Made by a program: the position numbers and the translations under genes. This document shows, piece after piece, positions 11,326 through 21,746 of a DNA stretch of 64,000 nt. Below the pieces are notes generated by a model. That model worked only from the letters and a program-made list of their open reading frames with translations, did not search any database and was not told where the DNA came from. The stretch comes from Bryum argenteum (taxonomy: Eukaryota > Streptophyta > Bryopsida > Bryales > Bryaceae). The stretch lies in contig CM073321.1 in the NCBI GenBank assembly GCA_037043015.1, positions 4,794,001-4,858,000 of the forward strand. Reading direction: 5' to 3'. Position 1 is the first letter of the stretch. Every line of letters starts with the position of its first letter.

Positions 11326-12671
11326 TGTGAGCCATACAAATGGCTCACGTATTAGTTATTGAATATCTAGATACAAAATACATTTGATTATAGTAGTTTG
11401 TGTGGTTCCTATAGGCTAAATGCATTAAATTTGAATTTATAGAAATAGGCTCGGAAGTTATTAGAATAATTAAGAAAAGCATTGAGTATGGCAATTTAGT
11501 GACAATTACATGATTTTATGTTAGGGAGGATAACTAAATTGTTAGAATTGAAGAATATTTGATGTGAGGTAGTATTAGAGTTAGAGGTAGATAGGCAATT
11601 TAGAAAGTAGAAAGGTAAGAAGGAAGGTGAGGGAGTAGGATTTCTCCCTCATGCTTCCCCTCTCCCCTTTATCTTTTCTTTCTTTCTCATTTCTTTTTAC
11701 TTGTCTCTCTTTTTTTGCTAGGGTTTGCTAGTTTTGTCTCTCTTGTTTTTTGGTGTATGTGTGTGGTTTTGAGATGCTTCTAGGTTGTGGCTATGGAGAA
11801 TGGAGTTAGTGATCTAAGATGGAGAAAACACACAAGTAGAATGTGTGGAGTTGTTGGATGTGGGTGTGAGTGTGGGTAGGTTAGGGTAGAAGATAGGAGA
11901 GTGGATTTCCCGACCAAGATCTGGATCTGCCAACTTTGGGAAGGTGTAGCGTTTGGCTGGAGACGAGTTTGAGCAAGCCCTTTGGAGGAAAGGAGCGTCT
12001 TGAAGCCAGCTTTCCAACGAGCCCAAGCGCGCGGTCATAGGAGCAGCGACGGGGAGCTATGGCGGATCTCCCAAGAGGACTTCACCGGCTTGCGGCGGAC
12101 GGCGAGAAGAGGCGGCGCTGACTTGAAGAACGATTTCTATCGGTAGGAGACAAATCTGAGCAAGCCCTTTGGAGGAGAGGAGCGCCTTGAAGCCAGCTTT
12201 CCAAAGAGCCTAGGCTTCCTCTTTTTGGATCATGGACGGAGGAATGGTGATCGATTAAGTGAAAGCATGTCTACTGTGGAGGGCAAATTGAAGGCCTGAC
12301 TTTGAGGCCGCATAACTCAAGTTTTAGGAAGAACCACGAGACGTGCTTCCGGATTCAAGTACATCATCAAGCTAGCTCTCTGTAGACTCCTAGCTTGCCT
12401 CAAGAAGAGCAAGGACGAGGGAGATACGGCCATTTTAGTGGCCAAGGGTCCAGCTGAGGTTGGACCCCAATTGTACTTCTTCTTCCCCCATTGGTTTTCT
12501 TGTGATGTTTATTGCATCTCGTGTCTTGATGATCGTGTGATGGTGGATGCATGGTGTTTGTGAATGCTTGTTAGGATTTAGAGTCCATTGCTTGGAAGGG
12601 CTAGGTAGGTGTCTCCACTCTCAACCGGCCCAACTCTAGGGCTTTTCTTCCTACGGGTTGAATTGCTCATA
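11326..12671 (+). repeat. 3' LTR of Ty3/gypsy element
   Basis: 1,346 bp, same ends as the 5' LTR and about 99.7% identical by eye; differences are a T-run near 11707, one T near 11769 and one C in the run at 12487. The sequence just before it (GATGATGGCGACAC) is a poor polypurine tract. Confidence 0.95.
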
Positions 12672-12676
12672 CATGA
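12672..12676. repeat. Target-site duplication CATGA, right of Ty3/gypsy element
   Basis: Second copy of the 5-bp duplication found at 2176-2180; gene 2 exon sequence resumes at this point. Confidence 0.9.
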
Positions 12677-13062
12677 TGCATAGCCAACCACACCCCGTGT
12701 CCGGTTTGCTTCTCTTTAGCAGTAGTCTCCTTGTAAATCTTTGCAGCAAGGTCTTGAGCCCAAGAAATGTCTCTCTGTAAATTACGAAAAGCACACAATA
12801 TAAATTACATAACATTTGACCATAGTCATAAGCAGTATTTGGTTGAACAATACTTAAAATTATTACCTTGAACAAGAATGCTACGAATACGTCAACTGTC
12901 AGAGAATACCAAGTGGTACGCCTTGATTTCTCTTTTTGGCAAAAATCATATGCCTCTTCCGAAATCAAGTCCCTGAAAGCCTCAAGTTTCATGGATCCAA
13001 ACGTCTGAATACGTTGTAACTTTGCTGGAAGACTACTCTTCACGAAGTCGTTCTCGGTCGAC
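12672..13062 (-). CDS. MULE copy A gene 2, exons 2 and 3 (5' part)
   Basis: Exon 2 is 12867-13062 (acceptor ending TTGTAG, donor GTAATAAT) and exon 3a is 12672-12774 (acceptor ending TTTACAG), cut at its end by the retrotransposon. Exon 2 encodes LQRIQTFGSMKLEAFRDLIS and TWYSLTVDVFVAFLF; copy B has LQRMRTFGKLKLEDFKDLIS and TWYPVTIDVFIKFLY. Exon 3a encodes TAKEKQTGHGVWLAMHH; copy B has PKDKQRGPGVWSAMDN. The conserved intron positions show both copies descend from one intron-containing gene rather than from a retrocopy. No named domain is recognised. Confidence 0.78.
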
Positions 13063-13155
13063 CTACAATTCCAACCGTATGCATAAGGATGTGAGAAGAT
13101 AAGCTTAATGAAAAAAACAATGTAAAGCGAACTTCATAGAAGACAACCAACTTAC

Positions 13156-14046
13156 CAATTGACGTCAGCCATGGCGTTGACGAGAACGCCATTCCTTCCT
13201 CGTGCATCAAGCACGATGCAGTCAACCCGAATGTGCCAAGAAGGATTGTCTTGGTGAAACTCTGCAATCTCTCGCATCCATGCAGCCAAACGGTGATTCC
13301 CTTCATAGACAAAAAACATTTTGCCTTGAAATTGATGGAGGTGGACGTCACGAGACAGGTCGTCCTCGAATCGTCTATTTTCATTCACCCAATGTTCATC
13401 CCAAGTGCTGACAATCTCCGGGGAAACAAGAAGATCCCGACTATCCTCGTCATATAACGAGACGTACATGACGCGATCACCCTCCCTATAACCTCGGGCA
13501 AACTCGTTTTGAAGCCTCTGGACGTCGGCTTCAAGAACAGGTCTAACCTTGGGGTAAGATTTAAGGCGACATAAAGGAATTCGAAACCGAGACTTATCTT
13601 CCGGTTTGTTGAGAATCCCCTTGATGGCCCTAACCGAGTCCGTCGTGGTGCAAACTCGAATCTCGTGCTCGCTAAACTTCATATCCTTGTCCTTGAGATG
13701 TGAAGGATGTTTAGCAGCCTGATCATCGTCGGAATCCTCGGAAAGAGATGACGGGCCCTCCAATTGTTGTTGTCTCTCCGATGAAGCAAGCCCAAGGGCG
13801 TGCGCTGCGTGAACAATAGCAAGATGCTCACTAGGAAGCACTGCTTGGGCACCTTGATCCAGAGCAAGCGTTGGCCCGTCCCCATTCTGAATGTCACTCA
13901 TGTGGTCCCGGGGGGGGGGGGATGTCTTGTCCAGTGGATGGTGACGGGACGTTCGGGAAACTCCGATCCTCTTCCTTGGGTTGGGTCTCCGGAATACTCA
14001 AGGGAATATGCTCGCCATTCTCATTATTGTCATGGACATCCCTTGG
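13156..14046 (-). CDS. MULE copy A gene 2, exon 1: ParB/sulfiredoxin-like domain
   Basis: Exon between an acceptor ending ATCCAG (above 14046) and a donor GTAAGTTG (below 13156). The reading frame from ATG 13901 shows an N-terminal ParB-like pattern: IPLCRLKSYPKVRPV (first strand), DVQRLQNEFARGYREGD (helix), VMYVSLYDED (strand), then FFVYEGNHRLAAWMREI, the signature loop G-N-H-R of the ParB/sulfiredoxin superfamily. In that superfamily the loop binds nucleotide (CTP in ParB). The frame upstream of 13901 is also open (PLSIPETQPKEEDRSFP) but is offset by one base at a run of 12 C on this strand (13910-13921), so a one-base slip there probably breaks or restores the frame. It lies 154 bp after gene 1 in the same direction. 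Confidence 0.72.
13910..13921. repeat. Poly-G/poly-C run in the gene 2 exon
   Basis: Twelve G on the plus strand (twelve C in the coding direction). The open frames on the two sides of the run differ by one base, so its length decides whether exon 1 of gene 2 is continuous. Confidence 0.8.
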
Positions 14047-14200
14047 CTGGATAAATGAAAGGGTAAAACAATAAATTAAACTTATGTAGACAAGAAATGT
14101 CAATAGATATATATCACCAAGAATATGATGATTAGTAAATTATCATCCATGGATAATAAAAAATATAAATAATTGTAATTGAGACAAATCATGAATCAAG

Positions 14201-14527
14201 TTAAGTAAAAGATGTTAAACTAGGAGACTGTCTAGGGGCTAAACGGGCCGCATCTCGAGCTTTTAGTCTCTTCTCATGTGTATGACGTCGCCATTCTCTC
14301 ATATATAGAGCATGAGCCTCCTTGTCAACAATATTGGATGATGTAACATTGGAACGGGGAAAAGAATCCCCATTAGAGGCCTCAGCCATAGCAATGATCG
14401 TCCCAGGTAAACCTAAGACAACGGTACGGTCTCCAATCCATTTTTGAAAATGTTGACTTAATCCATCAAAATCACTACTATCAGTGTCAGACTCAATGAC
14501 ATGATCTATGCTATCCGCAGAGAACTC
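14201..14527 (-). CDS. MULE copy A gene 1, last exon
   Basis: Acceptor ending GTGTAG above 14527, then EFSADSIDHVIESDTDSSDFDG (acidic), then AHALYMREWRRHTHEKRLKARDAARLAPRQSPSLTSFT and stop at 14201. Copy B exon 44264-44581 is homologous, enters in the same phase and ends with the same basic motif (APRRSPRLAAKL). I know no function for this protein; the acidic then strongly basic layout suggests a chromatin- or DNA-binding accessory protein. It is separated from gene 2 exon 1 by 154 bp. Confidence 0.68.
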   Translation of the reverse strand, partial: EFSADSIDHVIESDTDSSDFDGLSQHFQKWIGDRTVVLGLPGTIIAMAEASNGDSFPRSNVTSSNIVDKEAHALYMREWRRHTHEKRLKARDAARLAPRQSPSLTSFT

Positions 14528-17339
14528 CTACACACAAAAAAATATAGAATTTTAGTAATAATCATGAGTGCACACTGGCAAAAAAGAATAATTCACACAA
14601 CAAATTAAACCATGTTTAGACTGAAACAAAAAGAGACGGTTGAATTTCGAGCTCAAGAATGAAGAGTAACATATCTACTGAACATTTCTTCTAGGACTCA
14701 AAGATTCAAACAGTAAGAACCGGAAACTTTACAAACAAGAGAACATTCAAAACCACTATAGAAACATTGTACGTATAGTTGAGCCCAAGGAAAGCCAGAT
14801 TTTACCCACTTGCCCAACATGCCAGCTACCCAAACAAATAAGCATCGAATATCATACTGGAGATTCAATTAAGAGTTTGAGGTTCTTTCTATGACAATTG
14901 GAAATGCACATTATTTCAACCATAAACCGTTTAGCAAACCCACTTCCGTAGAAGCCTATGATAATTAATTTCAATTATTTCAACCGATTTTCCACATTTA
15001 CAAACTCTTGATCTAACTAGTTTAGCCCCTACCATTTTCTTGATGCAAAACAATCTAACACACAAAATTTGACCTTCTACTTTAGGCTTAAAGAATCCCA
15101 ATCTAAGAATTATTTAGAAGATTTAACCGTAGGATCTGAAATTGAACTTGACATTCTACTCACATCTCAAATATGAACCGTTAATATTTCTTCATTTGTG
15201 AGATTATAATGATCAAAGTTGGCTGAAATTTTCTTCTGTATACGCCCACCCTCGTATACGAGGGTACCTACTACAAGTGGAGTGATGCCCAATTCCAAAG
15301 CCCATTGTTTCAAATGATTACCAACATTTACAAACTTTTGATCTAACAGGTTTAGACTCCCTCCCACCCTTGTATACAAGGATCCCTACCACAAGTGGAG
15401 AGATGCTTAAATACAATGCCTATGCCCAAAATGTAATAAAAAGAATAGACAAAAATATGATCAACAACCGAATTCTTTACCCAACCTCGTACACGAGGCA
15501 CCCGTCAAAACTCTATTTGCTATCCTTCTTCGTAAACGTAGTATAATCAAAATTGGTTCAATAGAGAAACATTATAATGCCTACCTTACCTCGAAAACAA
15601 TGAAACGAAATGAATGCACCAAAAACTACAATAATTTGCAAAAATGGTCAATTTAATCATAATGAACTACAAGAATATCCTAAATTTAGAAGATTTAAGA
15701 TTTTGAGAGCATAATGAAGATTAAATAGTAGTAGATATGACTCCCATTGCTACAACCTTGTATACGAGGTCACGCTGGTTTGACCACCCTCATGTCTGCT
15801 TGACCACTCCCTAGTTTGACCTTCCTCATGTCTGCTTGACAAAATCAAGAAAATAAACAGCATCACGAAGACCGGTACCCGATTCCTTGGAAATACTCGT
15901 ACACGAGCTCATGCCCCATTCATTAATTAGACCGTCAGCATGAAAGGATCAGACAAGCAGAAACATATGTGTGGGCATCCTCGTACACGAGGGAGCCCTC
16001 AAACTCTGATTTCCCACATAGCAGCAACCATTTGATCCCACACTCGTACGCGAGGGCACCCTTTCACTCGGTTTACCACGAAATTTCACGACGAGATCAA
16101 CAAAAACAGGAAGATGAGTAGATGAAAACGATCACAATTATTAACAGTATCACCACCCATTACTGCTGACCCTGCCCTCATGTCATGAAGACGAGTAGAC
16201 GATGACCAGCCTCCAACACTCCCTCGTGTACGAGGGTACAAGTACAAGCTCACAAATCCAGGGTGTTCTGTTGACCACCACCAAAATCACAATTTCGGGG
16301 GAACTTGAACAGGATGATCATCATGAAGAACAAATATCGGGGGACCTTGAACACGATGATCATCACAAAATCACAAAGAACTTGAATACGATGATCATCA
16401 GAAACAACCGCTTGACTACCATCGTACACGAGGGAGCCCTTAACTTGGCTTTTCTCCACACAGCAGCCGAATGATGAACAAGTTGATCACAATGATCAGA
16501 CCACGATCACGATGATCTAGACCACGATTACGATGATCAGTTAACCCTTCAGAGATGCTGACCATGAATCTTAACAGTCTCCAAGCCTCCCTCGTACACG
16601 AGGGTAGAAGTAGAAATTCTAGAACCCAGGTTTAGATCAAACACGAGGTTTACATCATACCCACCCTCGTACACGAGGGCACCCCTCATTCGCTGTTCCA
16701 CACGAACAACTTGATCAGGTTGATCACGAAGAACAACTTGATCAGGAAAAAGAGGATCACTGACCGTTACGACTGGCCCTACCCCCATGCCACGAAGTCC
16801 AGTACTGGAGCTCCTCGAGAACACAAAGATGAACAGTATCACAATTTTGAGAAGAATAGCATCACCAAGATGAACAGTATAACCGAGTACAATACGTGCG
16901 TGACCACCCTCGTACACGAGGTAGCCTTTCTTTTTCTCACACAACAGCGGCACCAAGAAATTTGATCAAGTTGATCACGATGAACACGATCGGTTACTGC
17001 TACTCTGCCCCCATATCTCGAAGACCAGCACTATCAAGATCTTGTCACGATCACACAGTTGAATAAGAACACAAATGACAGAATCATGATGACGATAAGA
17101 ACAGGATCACGAAGATGATCAGAATTATTAAAACGTACGCGATCACGAAGATCAGTACCATGCATGCCTCGACAAACCTGAGCCAGACTGTGAGAAGAAA
17201 ATGAACACGATTTTGGTGTCACGACGAAGAATAGGATCACGAAGATTGAACAGGACTACGACGAGCATGATCACGAAGAGCAGTTCATAAGGGTTTAGGT
17301 TGATCAGAATGTAGAAAGGTATGAACTGGTCGATCTTAC
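14528..17339 (-). other. Intron of gene 1 copy A, filled with palindromes and GATC-rich repeats
   Basis: No gene is seen in these 2.8 kb. The 5' half in coding direction (about 16.2-17.3 kb) is rich in GATCACGAAGATGATCAG-like words. At least 12 palindromes of the CCCTCGTACACGAGGG type lie at 15249-16921. Copy B has its own, unrelated palindromic repeat in the matching intron. The minus-strand frames in this stretch (all containing LVYEGG) are readings of the palindrome and are not called as genes. Confidence 0.75.
15249..16921. repeat. Cluster of about 12 copies of a 16-bp palindrome CCCTCGTAYACGAGGG
   Basis: Copies start at 15249 (perfect), 15368, 15485, 15756, 15895, 15979, 16043, 16221 (CCCTCGTGTACGAGGG), 16421, 16589, 16664 and 16907. 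Arms of 6-8 bp (CCCTCGT and ACGAGGG) flank a 2-bp centre TA, AC or GT. Several copies are followed by a weaker conserved tail (GAGCCC or GCACCC, then about 20-25 bp later CCACACAGCAGC). Spacing is irregular (about 75-270 bp). A thirteenth copy is at 36172-36187 in the transposase intron of the same element. Confidence 0.9.
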
Positions 17340-17580
17340 CTCTTCTTGTGTGTCTGTCTCGGTCTCCAATTTGGCAAGGAAACTTTGTCTTCCTACTTCA
17401 ATCCAAATGGGCAAAGTTTTCCTACAAGTTCTTAGATGCCCCCAAAACGAATTCTGTGTCTGAAAGCTCACCACGTCGACGTCTGCATCCTCCCTTCCGC
17501 GCTCCAACATCGTGATCTCCCCTCCGACTCGGGTTCGTTCTCCAACCTGAATCTCTCCTCCAATCGGCCCAGCCATTACT
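17340..17580 (-). CDS. MULE copy A gene 1, middle exon
   Basis: Ends with a strong donor (GAG then GTAAGATCG) at 17340. It encodes EITMLERGREDADVDVVSFQTQNSFWGHLRTC, which aligns with EVTMSCEGEDVEKDLQNVSSQSSDSSFFLEFYRC in copy B exon 42449-42676. The upstream border is uncertain: the sequence before ATG 17576 has CTCACAG as a possible acceptor, but the phase would then give a stop, so a shift or another acceptor is needed. Function unknown. Confidence 0.5.
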
Positions 17581-17984
17581 GTGAGGATAACTTGGAACGG
17601 AAGAAAACTCTACAACTCCTCGCTTCACAAAACAAGAGAGGAAATAAACTTTGCAAGCTTTGAATCTTATCAACTAGCTCCATGATTGTTTCCTCTTTCT
17701 ACTCTAAACCCTATTGCTAATCTAGTATCTCTAATCTTAGAATCACCTACTCATGTCTATTCTAATTTTTCTCACTGTCAAAGCAGCTGTAAAGCCATTC
17801 AAGCTATAATACCCCAATTCCCAATCTTAAACTGACTGCCATAAGCCTTTAGCCTCTAATCCCATGCGTTCTCTAACATATTGAGGATTCCACGATTTTC
17901 AATTGCAAAATCTAAATCTAGGGTTTTATTTCGAAGCATGCTCCAGCGACTGCTTAGGGTTGGCAACCAAACTCGGCGCGATGG

Positions 17985-18190
17985 CCGTGGAGCCCTACCC
18001 CAATGGCTTCACTGGTGCCCCTGCCCCCCGTGGCCGGCATCAAGAGGGCAGATATCCGGCTGGATACCACGCCCGACATGAGGCCCGATACCCGGCTGGA
18101 TACCACGCCCAGCGTACTGCCCGATACCCGACCTGATACCATGCCTGTATTTACGGCTTTGAGCCCTGCCCGTGTACCCGACTGCCTCTT
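17985..18190. repeat. GC-rich degenerate repeat in gene 1 intron
   Basis: Repeats of CCGGCTGGATACCACGCCC and CCCGATACCCG, three to five degenerate copies. Copy B has a similar GC-rich degenerate block at 41757-42130 in the same intron. Reading frames here on either strand are low-complexity. Confidence 0.7.
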
Positions 18191-19319
18191 ACCAGATGCC
18201 CCTTTCACGCTCTAAATACTCGTTGCCCGAAAAAAATGGATATACTACACTATAATTGAATGAAAATTTTGATTTTGTATTTTTAACTTTAATATGTTCA
18301 CATTAACTCCTTAACTTCGATGGGATATTCTAAGGAAAAAACACATTACGAAATAAAAAAACATAAAAGGGAATGCAAGCAACTTAGATCTCAACCGTAC
18401 ACACTTTTAAAAGACTAGTTGTGGGTCACGTGGACCACAAACTCACTCATGAGACCTCATAGAATGCAAGATTACAACTTATTAGGGCGTAAAATACGCT
18501 CTATAATTTCATCATTTCCACTTTGGGGTGAAAATACTACTGACTTGATTTTCGCAACCAAAAAATCATAAACTACGAAGTTGCTCATCTTCATCCCAAA
18601 AACACACTCGTACTTAAACAAATCATTTAAAAAAAAAATTGGCTCAAATATTGGCCTTTCAATGGTGAAAAATGTCCTAAAGTTTACAACGAAAAAATGG
18701 TCAAAACCTGGAACTTTTGCATTCAAATCCATGCCCTACATTCATTATAATTTTTGATTAGAATAAGGAATCTACCACTAAAACTAATCTATTACAGGAA
18801 GCAATCTCAATTATGAAATTAAAATGTAACGGTGGATAATGATGATCCAACTTTTAAAAGTGCATATATTTTTTTACTTATTCCAATGTAAAATTAATTT
18901 GCACATCCAATACCAATGTCATTTGGATCCGAAAATTTGCAACTAGAAAGACGTTACGATGGATCTAGAAATTGTATGTATGTAAAAAAAAAATCATAAA
19001 AAACTACAGTTGATTATTCTTCAATTGGTTTAAACGGTAAAAGATGCCCCATGTTTGGGCAATTCAAAGCATATGATGCCTATGCTATAATGCATGACAT
19101 CATAGAATAAAGTTCCAAGACCCTCATCCTCCCACACATATAAGACGAGATACAAAGTAGTTTTACACGAGAAACAATTTTTTAATATGTAAAAAGTATC
19201 CAAATAAACTATCCAACTATTAAGGTAAAATTTTAATATGTCAATAAAAATTTTTATCACCCAACAATAAGTACTTAGATTAGGCAAATAGAGAAGTTAA
19301 TGTGCAATTGAAAAATTAC
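18191..19319. other. AT-rich stretch without recognisable gene
   Basis: About 1.1 kb of AT-rich sequence; short open frames only, none with a motif. By comparison with copy B this is intron of gene 1. Confidence 0.6.
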
Positions 19320-19755
19320 CAATTCATCAGAATCAACTCCTTGGTCTTCATCGTCATTCTCGGCGTGGTGAGAATCACTCTAGGAAGTGCAATACTTTGA
19401 AGCAATAGAGAAGACCTCGTCTATAGTGTTCTCGCAATCTTGCTCTAATTTATTATACTCATCGACCTCTGAAACACGCTCTAAGTTAGTGGCTTGTCTA
19501 ATACACCTCAGTTGGAATGGGGTTGGCTCCGGCCGCTCCGCATTCCCTACAAGTTCGCGCACCTCTCTTGCTCCATCGCATTTGGATTGAGACATTGACT
19601 CTTTCCTCCTCAACGCCATCCGCTGCTACTTGTTTAGAACCACTAAACTTCAAACCTCCTCTCTTCTTCTTCCGTTTCTGTTGAATGTCTGCACTACTCT
19701 CTGGTATTTCAACTATGTCCTTCATGTAGTCTCTAGAACTCAGAACACCACACAA
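19320..19755 (-). pseudogene. MULE copy A gene 1, first exon, broken
   Basis: The frame from 19755 starts MCGVLSSRDYM and reaches a basic motif QQKRKKKRGGLKFSG. A shift near 19620 leads to SQSKCDGAREVRELVGNAERPEP and ends in TAG at 19381, after which the same frame continues SDSHHAENDDEDQGVDSDEL to a donor GTAATT at 19320. So the exon carries one frameshift and one in-frame TAG. Copy C (63606-63839) has the matching start RRKRRRKRVPGGRLYFS and ETAKTLLPILEDAAGDP. The gene diverges from the transposase 548 bp away. The basic start could be a nuclear localisation signal. Confidence 0.5.
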
Positions 19756-20302
19756 GAAAACAAGAATACAGCTCTAGATGTCCACTACTTCAGCTCTCAA
19801 GGTCAAATGATTTTGAATCCTTGCTCCACTCTTACTATATACCTTGTCCCTGGAACTCAGATTCAATTTCAAAATATAATAAAATAGACCTACAGCCCGC
19901 GCATACTATTGTTTTTTACCACGCGTCATTCCAATCTTGAACATCTGACATCCTCTGTGTTACGGGCTTAAAAAAGGATTCTAAATTCTATCTTACGCTT
20001 AAAGCGCTAAGAATATCTACGCGTCTTCCTGACAATGACGGTCGCCGCAACTTTACACGTTTACATAACACCATTGTGTGATCTGCAAAAAACCAAATAA
20101 GGCTAATTCTAACTCAATGTGACTTACTTTTAGTCATGTAGCAAACTTTTAAACCTACTCTGTCAGCCTTTACAGGTGGAGTATACAAATGGTTTTATTC
20201 ATACTAATCTAGGGTTAGAGTTAATAACTATTCAAAATACATATACTCTGCAGAAAGACTTCCATTCTCCTTTCTACTATTGTCGTACCTCGTTCTATCA
20301 TC
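19756..20302. promoter_or_regulatory. Divergent intergenic region between gene 1 and transposase, copy A
   Basis: No gene. It should hold both promoters. TGACAATGACGGTCGCCG at 20030-20047 is shared with the matching region of copy B (40953-40970), in the same orientation relative to the transposase gene, while most surrounding sequence has diverged. Confidence 0.65.
20030..20047 (+). promoter_or_regulatory. Conserved 18-bp block in the divergent promoter, copy A
   Basis: TGACAATGACGGTCGCCG. Identical to the minus-strand sequence at 40953-40970. Candidate binding site; no factor can be named. Confidence 0.65.
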
Positions 20303-20724
20303 ATGGCATCCTTGTCTTCAGAGCTTACTAGTCCGAACGTTGTCGAAATTCTCTCTCCCGGTGCTCCAGTTCCTCTATGCATACCATCAGGCCCCCAAGG
20401 AGTAGCTCGCGTAACTGCTCAAGTGTTATCAATTAGATTCGGGTTCGATTCGTCGTCTTTGTGGTTAGAGAAGGACGTTATAGACCTTGTCACCTTGAAC
20501 GTCATGTATTCCATGGTTGTTGAACCAAGTCCAGTGCTTGTGAATGAGAAGCATAGCTGGGATCTTAATACCGGCAAGTACCGCCTATACGGATTGTCAG
20601 AATCTATAATGGCTGCTTTAACTGTCCTACTGACCCCCCGTAGTTCCTCTACTCTGTCAACGATCACTCCCGTTCTACGTCATATAAAGGTCGAACCATG
20701 TAAACGTATTAGCATAGACCTTAC
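20303..20724 (+). pseudogene. MULE transposase copy A, N-terminal part (upstream of CACTA insertion)
   Basis: Starts MASLSSELTSP. It holds VTAQVLSIRFGFDSSSLWLE, then SMVVEPSPVLV and TVLLTPRSSSTLSTITP, ending ISIDLT at the CACTA insertion. Copy B (MAASSSETTP, DASSLWLES, LLTPRSSST) and copy C (VNARMLALKFDFKLDS) match. The frame continues after the insertion at 34332 (ESSDDER), matching SDSSVDKKK in copy B. This N-terminal part is a putative small globular domain plus a serine-rich linker ahead of the zinc finger and catalytic core. Confidence 0.8.
20722..20724. repeat. Target-site duplication TAC, left of CACTA element
   Basis: TAC precedes the CACTA end and is repeated at 34332-34334. Three-base duplications are diagnostic for the CACTA superfamily. 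Confidence 0.9.
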
Positions 20725-20760
20725 CACTATAAGAAAACCATCGAATTTTGGATGTCTTAA
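20725..20760 (+). repeat. Left terminal inverted repeat of CACTA element
   Basis: 36 bp starting CACTATAAGAAAACC and ending GATGTCTTAA; perfect complement of 34296-34331. Confidence 0.95.
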
Positions 20761-21230
20761 GATTAGGGAAGATCACTTTTAAGATGTCTTGCTGTCTTGC
20801 AAAATGTCTTGTGACATGAGAAAATATCTTGTTGTTTTGAAGATGTCTTCAACTAGGAGTGCTGGATGACTTGAAGACATCGAAAGACACGTGGATGGTT
20901 TATAAGATGTCTATTAAGACATCGCATTAGACATGAAACTGCCACGTTGGCAAGAAATTCCGGTTTCAGTAAGTGAAAAACTCTCAAAGTTACGGGTAGG
21001 GGGGTAGAAAGTAGCCCAGTTGTAAAAAAAACATAGTAATGGGCATCGATTTGTATGAGGACAAAAAAAGAACTTCATCCTTTTAAATACTCTTTCGTTA
21101 TTTGTGCATTATAATTTTATTTTGTACAACTAAAAATATTAAAATATGATTTTTATAATATAAAACTTATAATCTTGGATTTTTTCATTGGACCAATTTT
21201 TATATTAATATTTAAATATTATAATTTAAG

Positions 21231-21264
<34 letters not shown>

Positions 21265-21746
21265 AGAATATTTTAATAATAAATAATAAAAAAATACTTT
21301 AATAAAACCAAAAAATTGTAAAATATTTATCATTAAATATTAAAATATTATTCAATTATTATTCAAATATTATTTAATTAGTACACTAACTTAGTTAGCA
21401 AAAATAGTAATTTTAATATATACGGCAAGTTTTGCATATTTATGAAAGAAATTATACGTGGATATTTCATTAATTTCATAATTTACAGCTGTTTATCTAC
21501 GTGGTAAACAACAGTCCACGTCGGACGAGAGTACATGCAGACAATGTCTATGGCAGTGTCTTCATAGACATTTAAACAGATGTCTTATAAGACATCTTAG
21601 AAGAAATTGTGTTAGACGTCTAGTACTGCAACTTCTACATTGAAAAACTTGTCTTTGAAAACATCTTCAAAGACATCTATCCAGACGTCCACTATTGCAA
21701 GCCGTCACTATAAAAAGATAAATATGAGTAATAAGAAGCTCATATA
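20761..21746. repeat. Left subterminal region of CACTA element
   Basis: Repeated GATGTCT/AGACATC words in both orientations at 20760-20940 and 21540-21700, the usual kind of TNPA-binding repeat near CACTA ends. The middle is very AT-rich and holds a TA microsatellite at about 21233-21261. No gene. Confidence 0.75.

Larger units (their letters stand above)
2181..12671 (+). mobile_element. Ty3/gypsy LTR retrotransposon, full length, coding region decayed
   Basis: Complete 10,491-bp element with two LTRs (2181-3527 and 11326-12671), a 5-bp duplication CATGA, a primer-binding site after the 5' LTR and a pol order of protease, reverse transcriptase, RNase H, integrase. That order defines Ty3/gypsy. 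No chromodomain is visible after the integrase, and the long leader and likely Asp-type primer site fit the plant Tat/Athila side of the family. The LTRs differ only at a few homopolymer-type positions, so insertion looks recent. The gag-pol frame is nevertheless broken many times, so this copy cannot make its own proteins and was probably moved in trans. It sits inside exon 3 of gene 2 copy A, in the opposite orientation to that gene. Confidence 0.95.

Noticed and set aside
15249..16921. CRISPR-like array
   Set aside because: Units are short palindromes with irregular 75-270 bp spacing in plant-type intron DNA; no repeat-spacer regularity and no cas genes.
16250..16956. Minus-strand frames containing repeated LVYEGG
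   Set aside because: LVYEGG is the translation of the palindrome CCCTCGTACACGAG; not evidence for protein.
14528..17339. GATC-rich stretch as bacterial-type Dam sites or an origin
   Set aside because: Plant-type intron context; enrichment follows from degenerate GATCACGAAGATGATC repeats.
20665..20800. C-terminal extension of the copy A transposase into the CACTA end (reading to 20782)
   Set aside because: Residues after ISIDLT come from the CACTA terminus; the true continuation starts at 34332, as shown by copy B.
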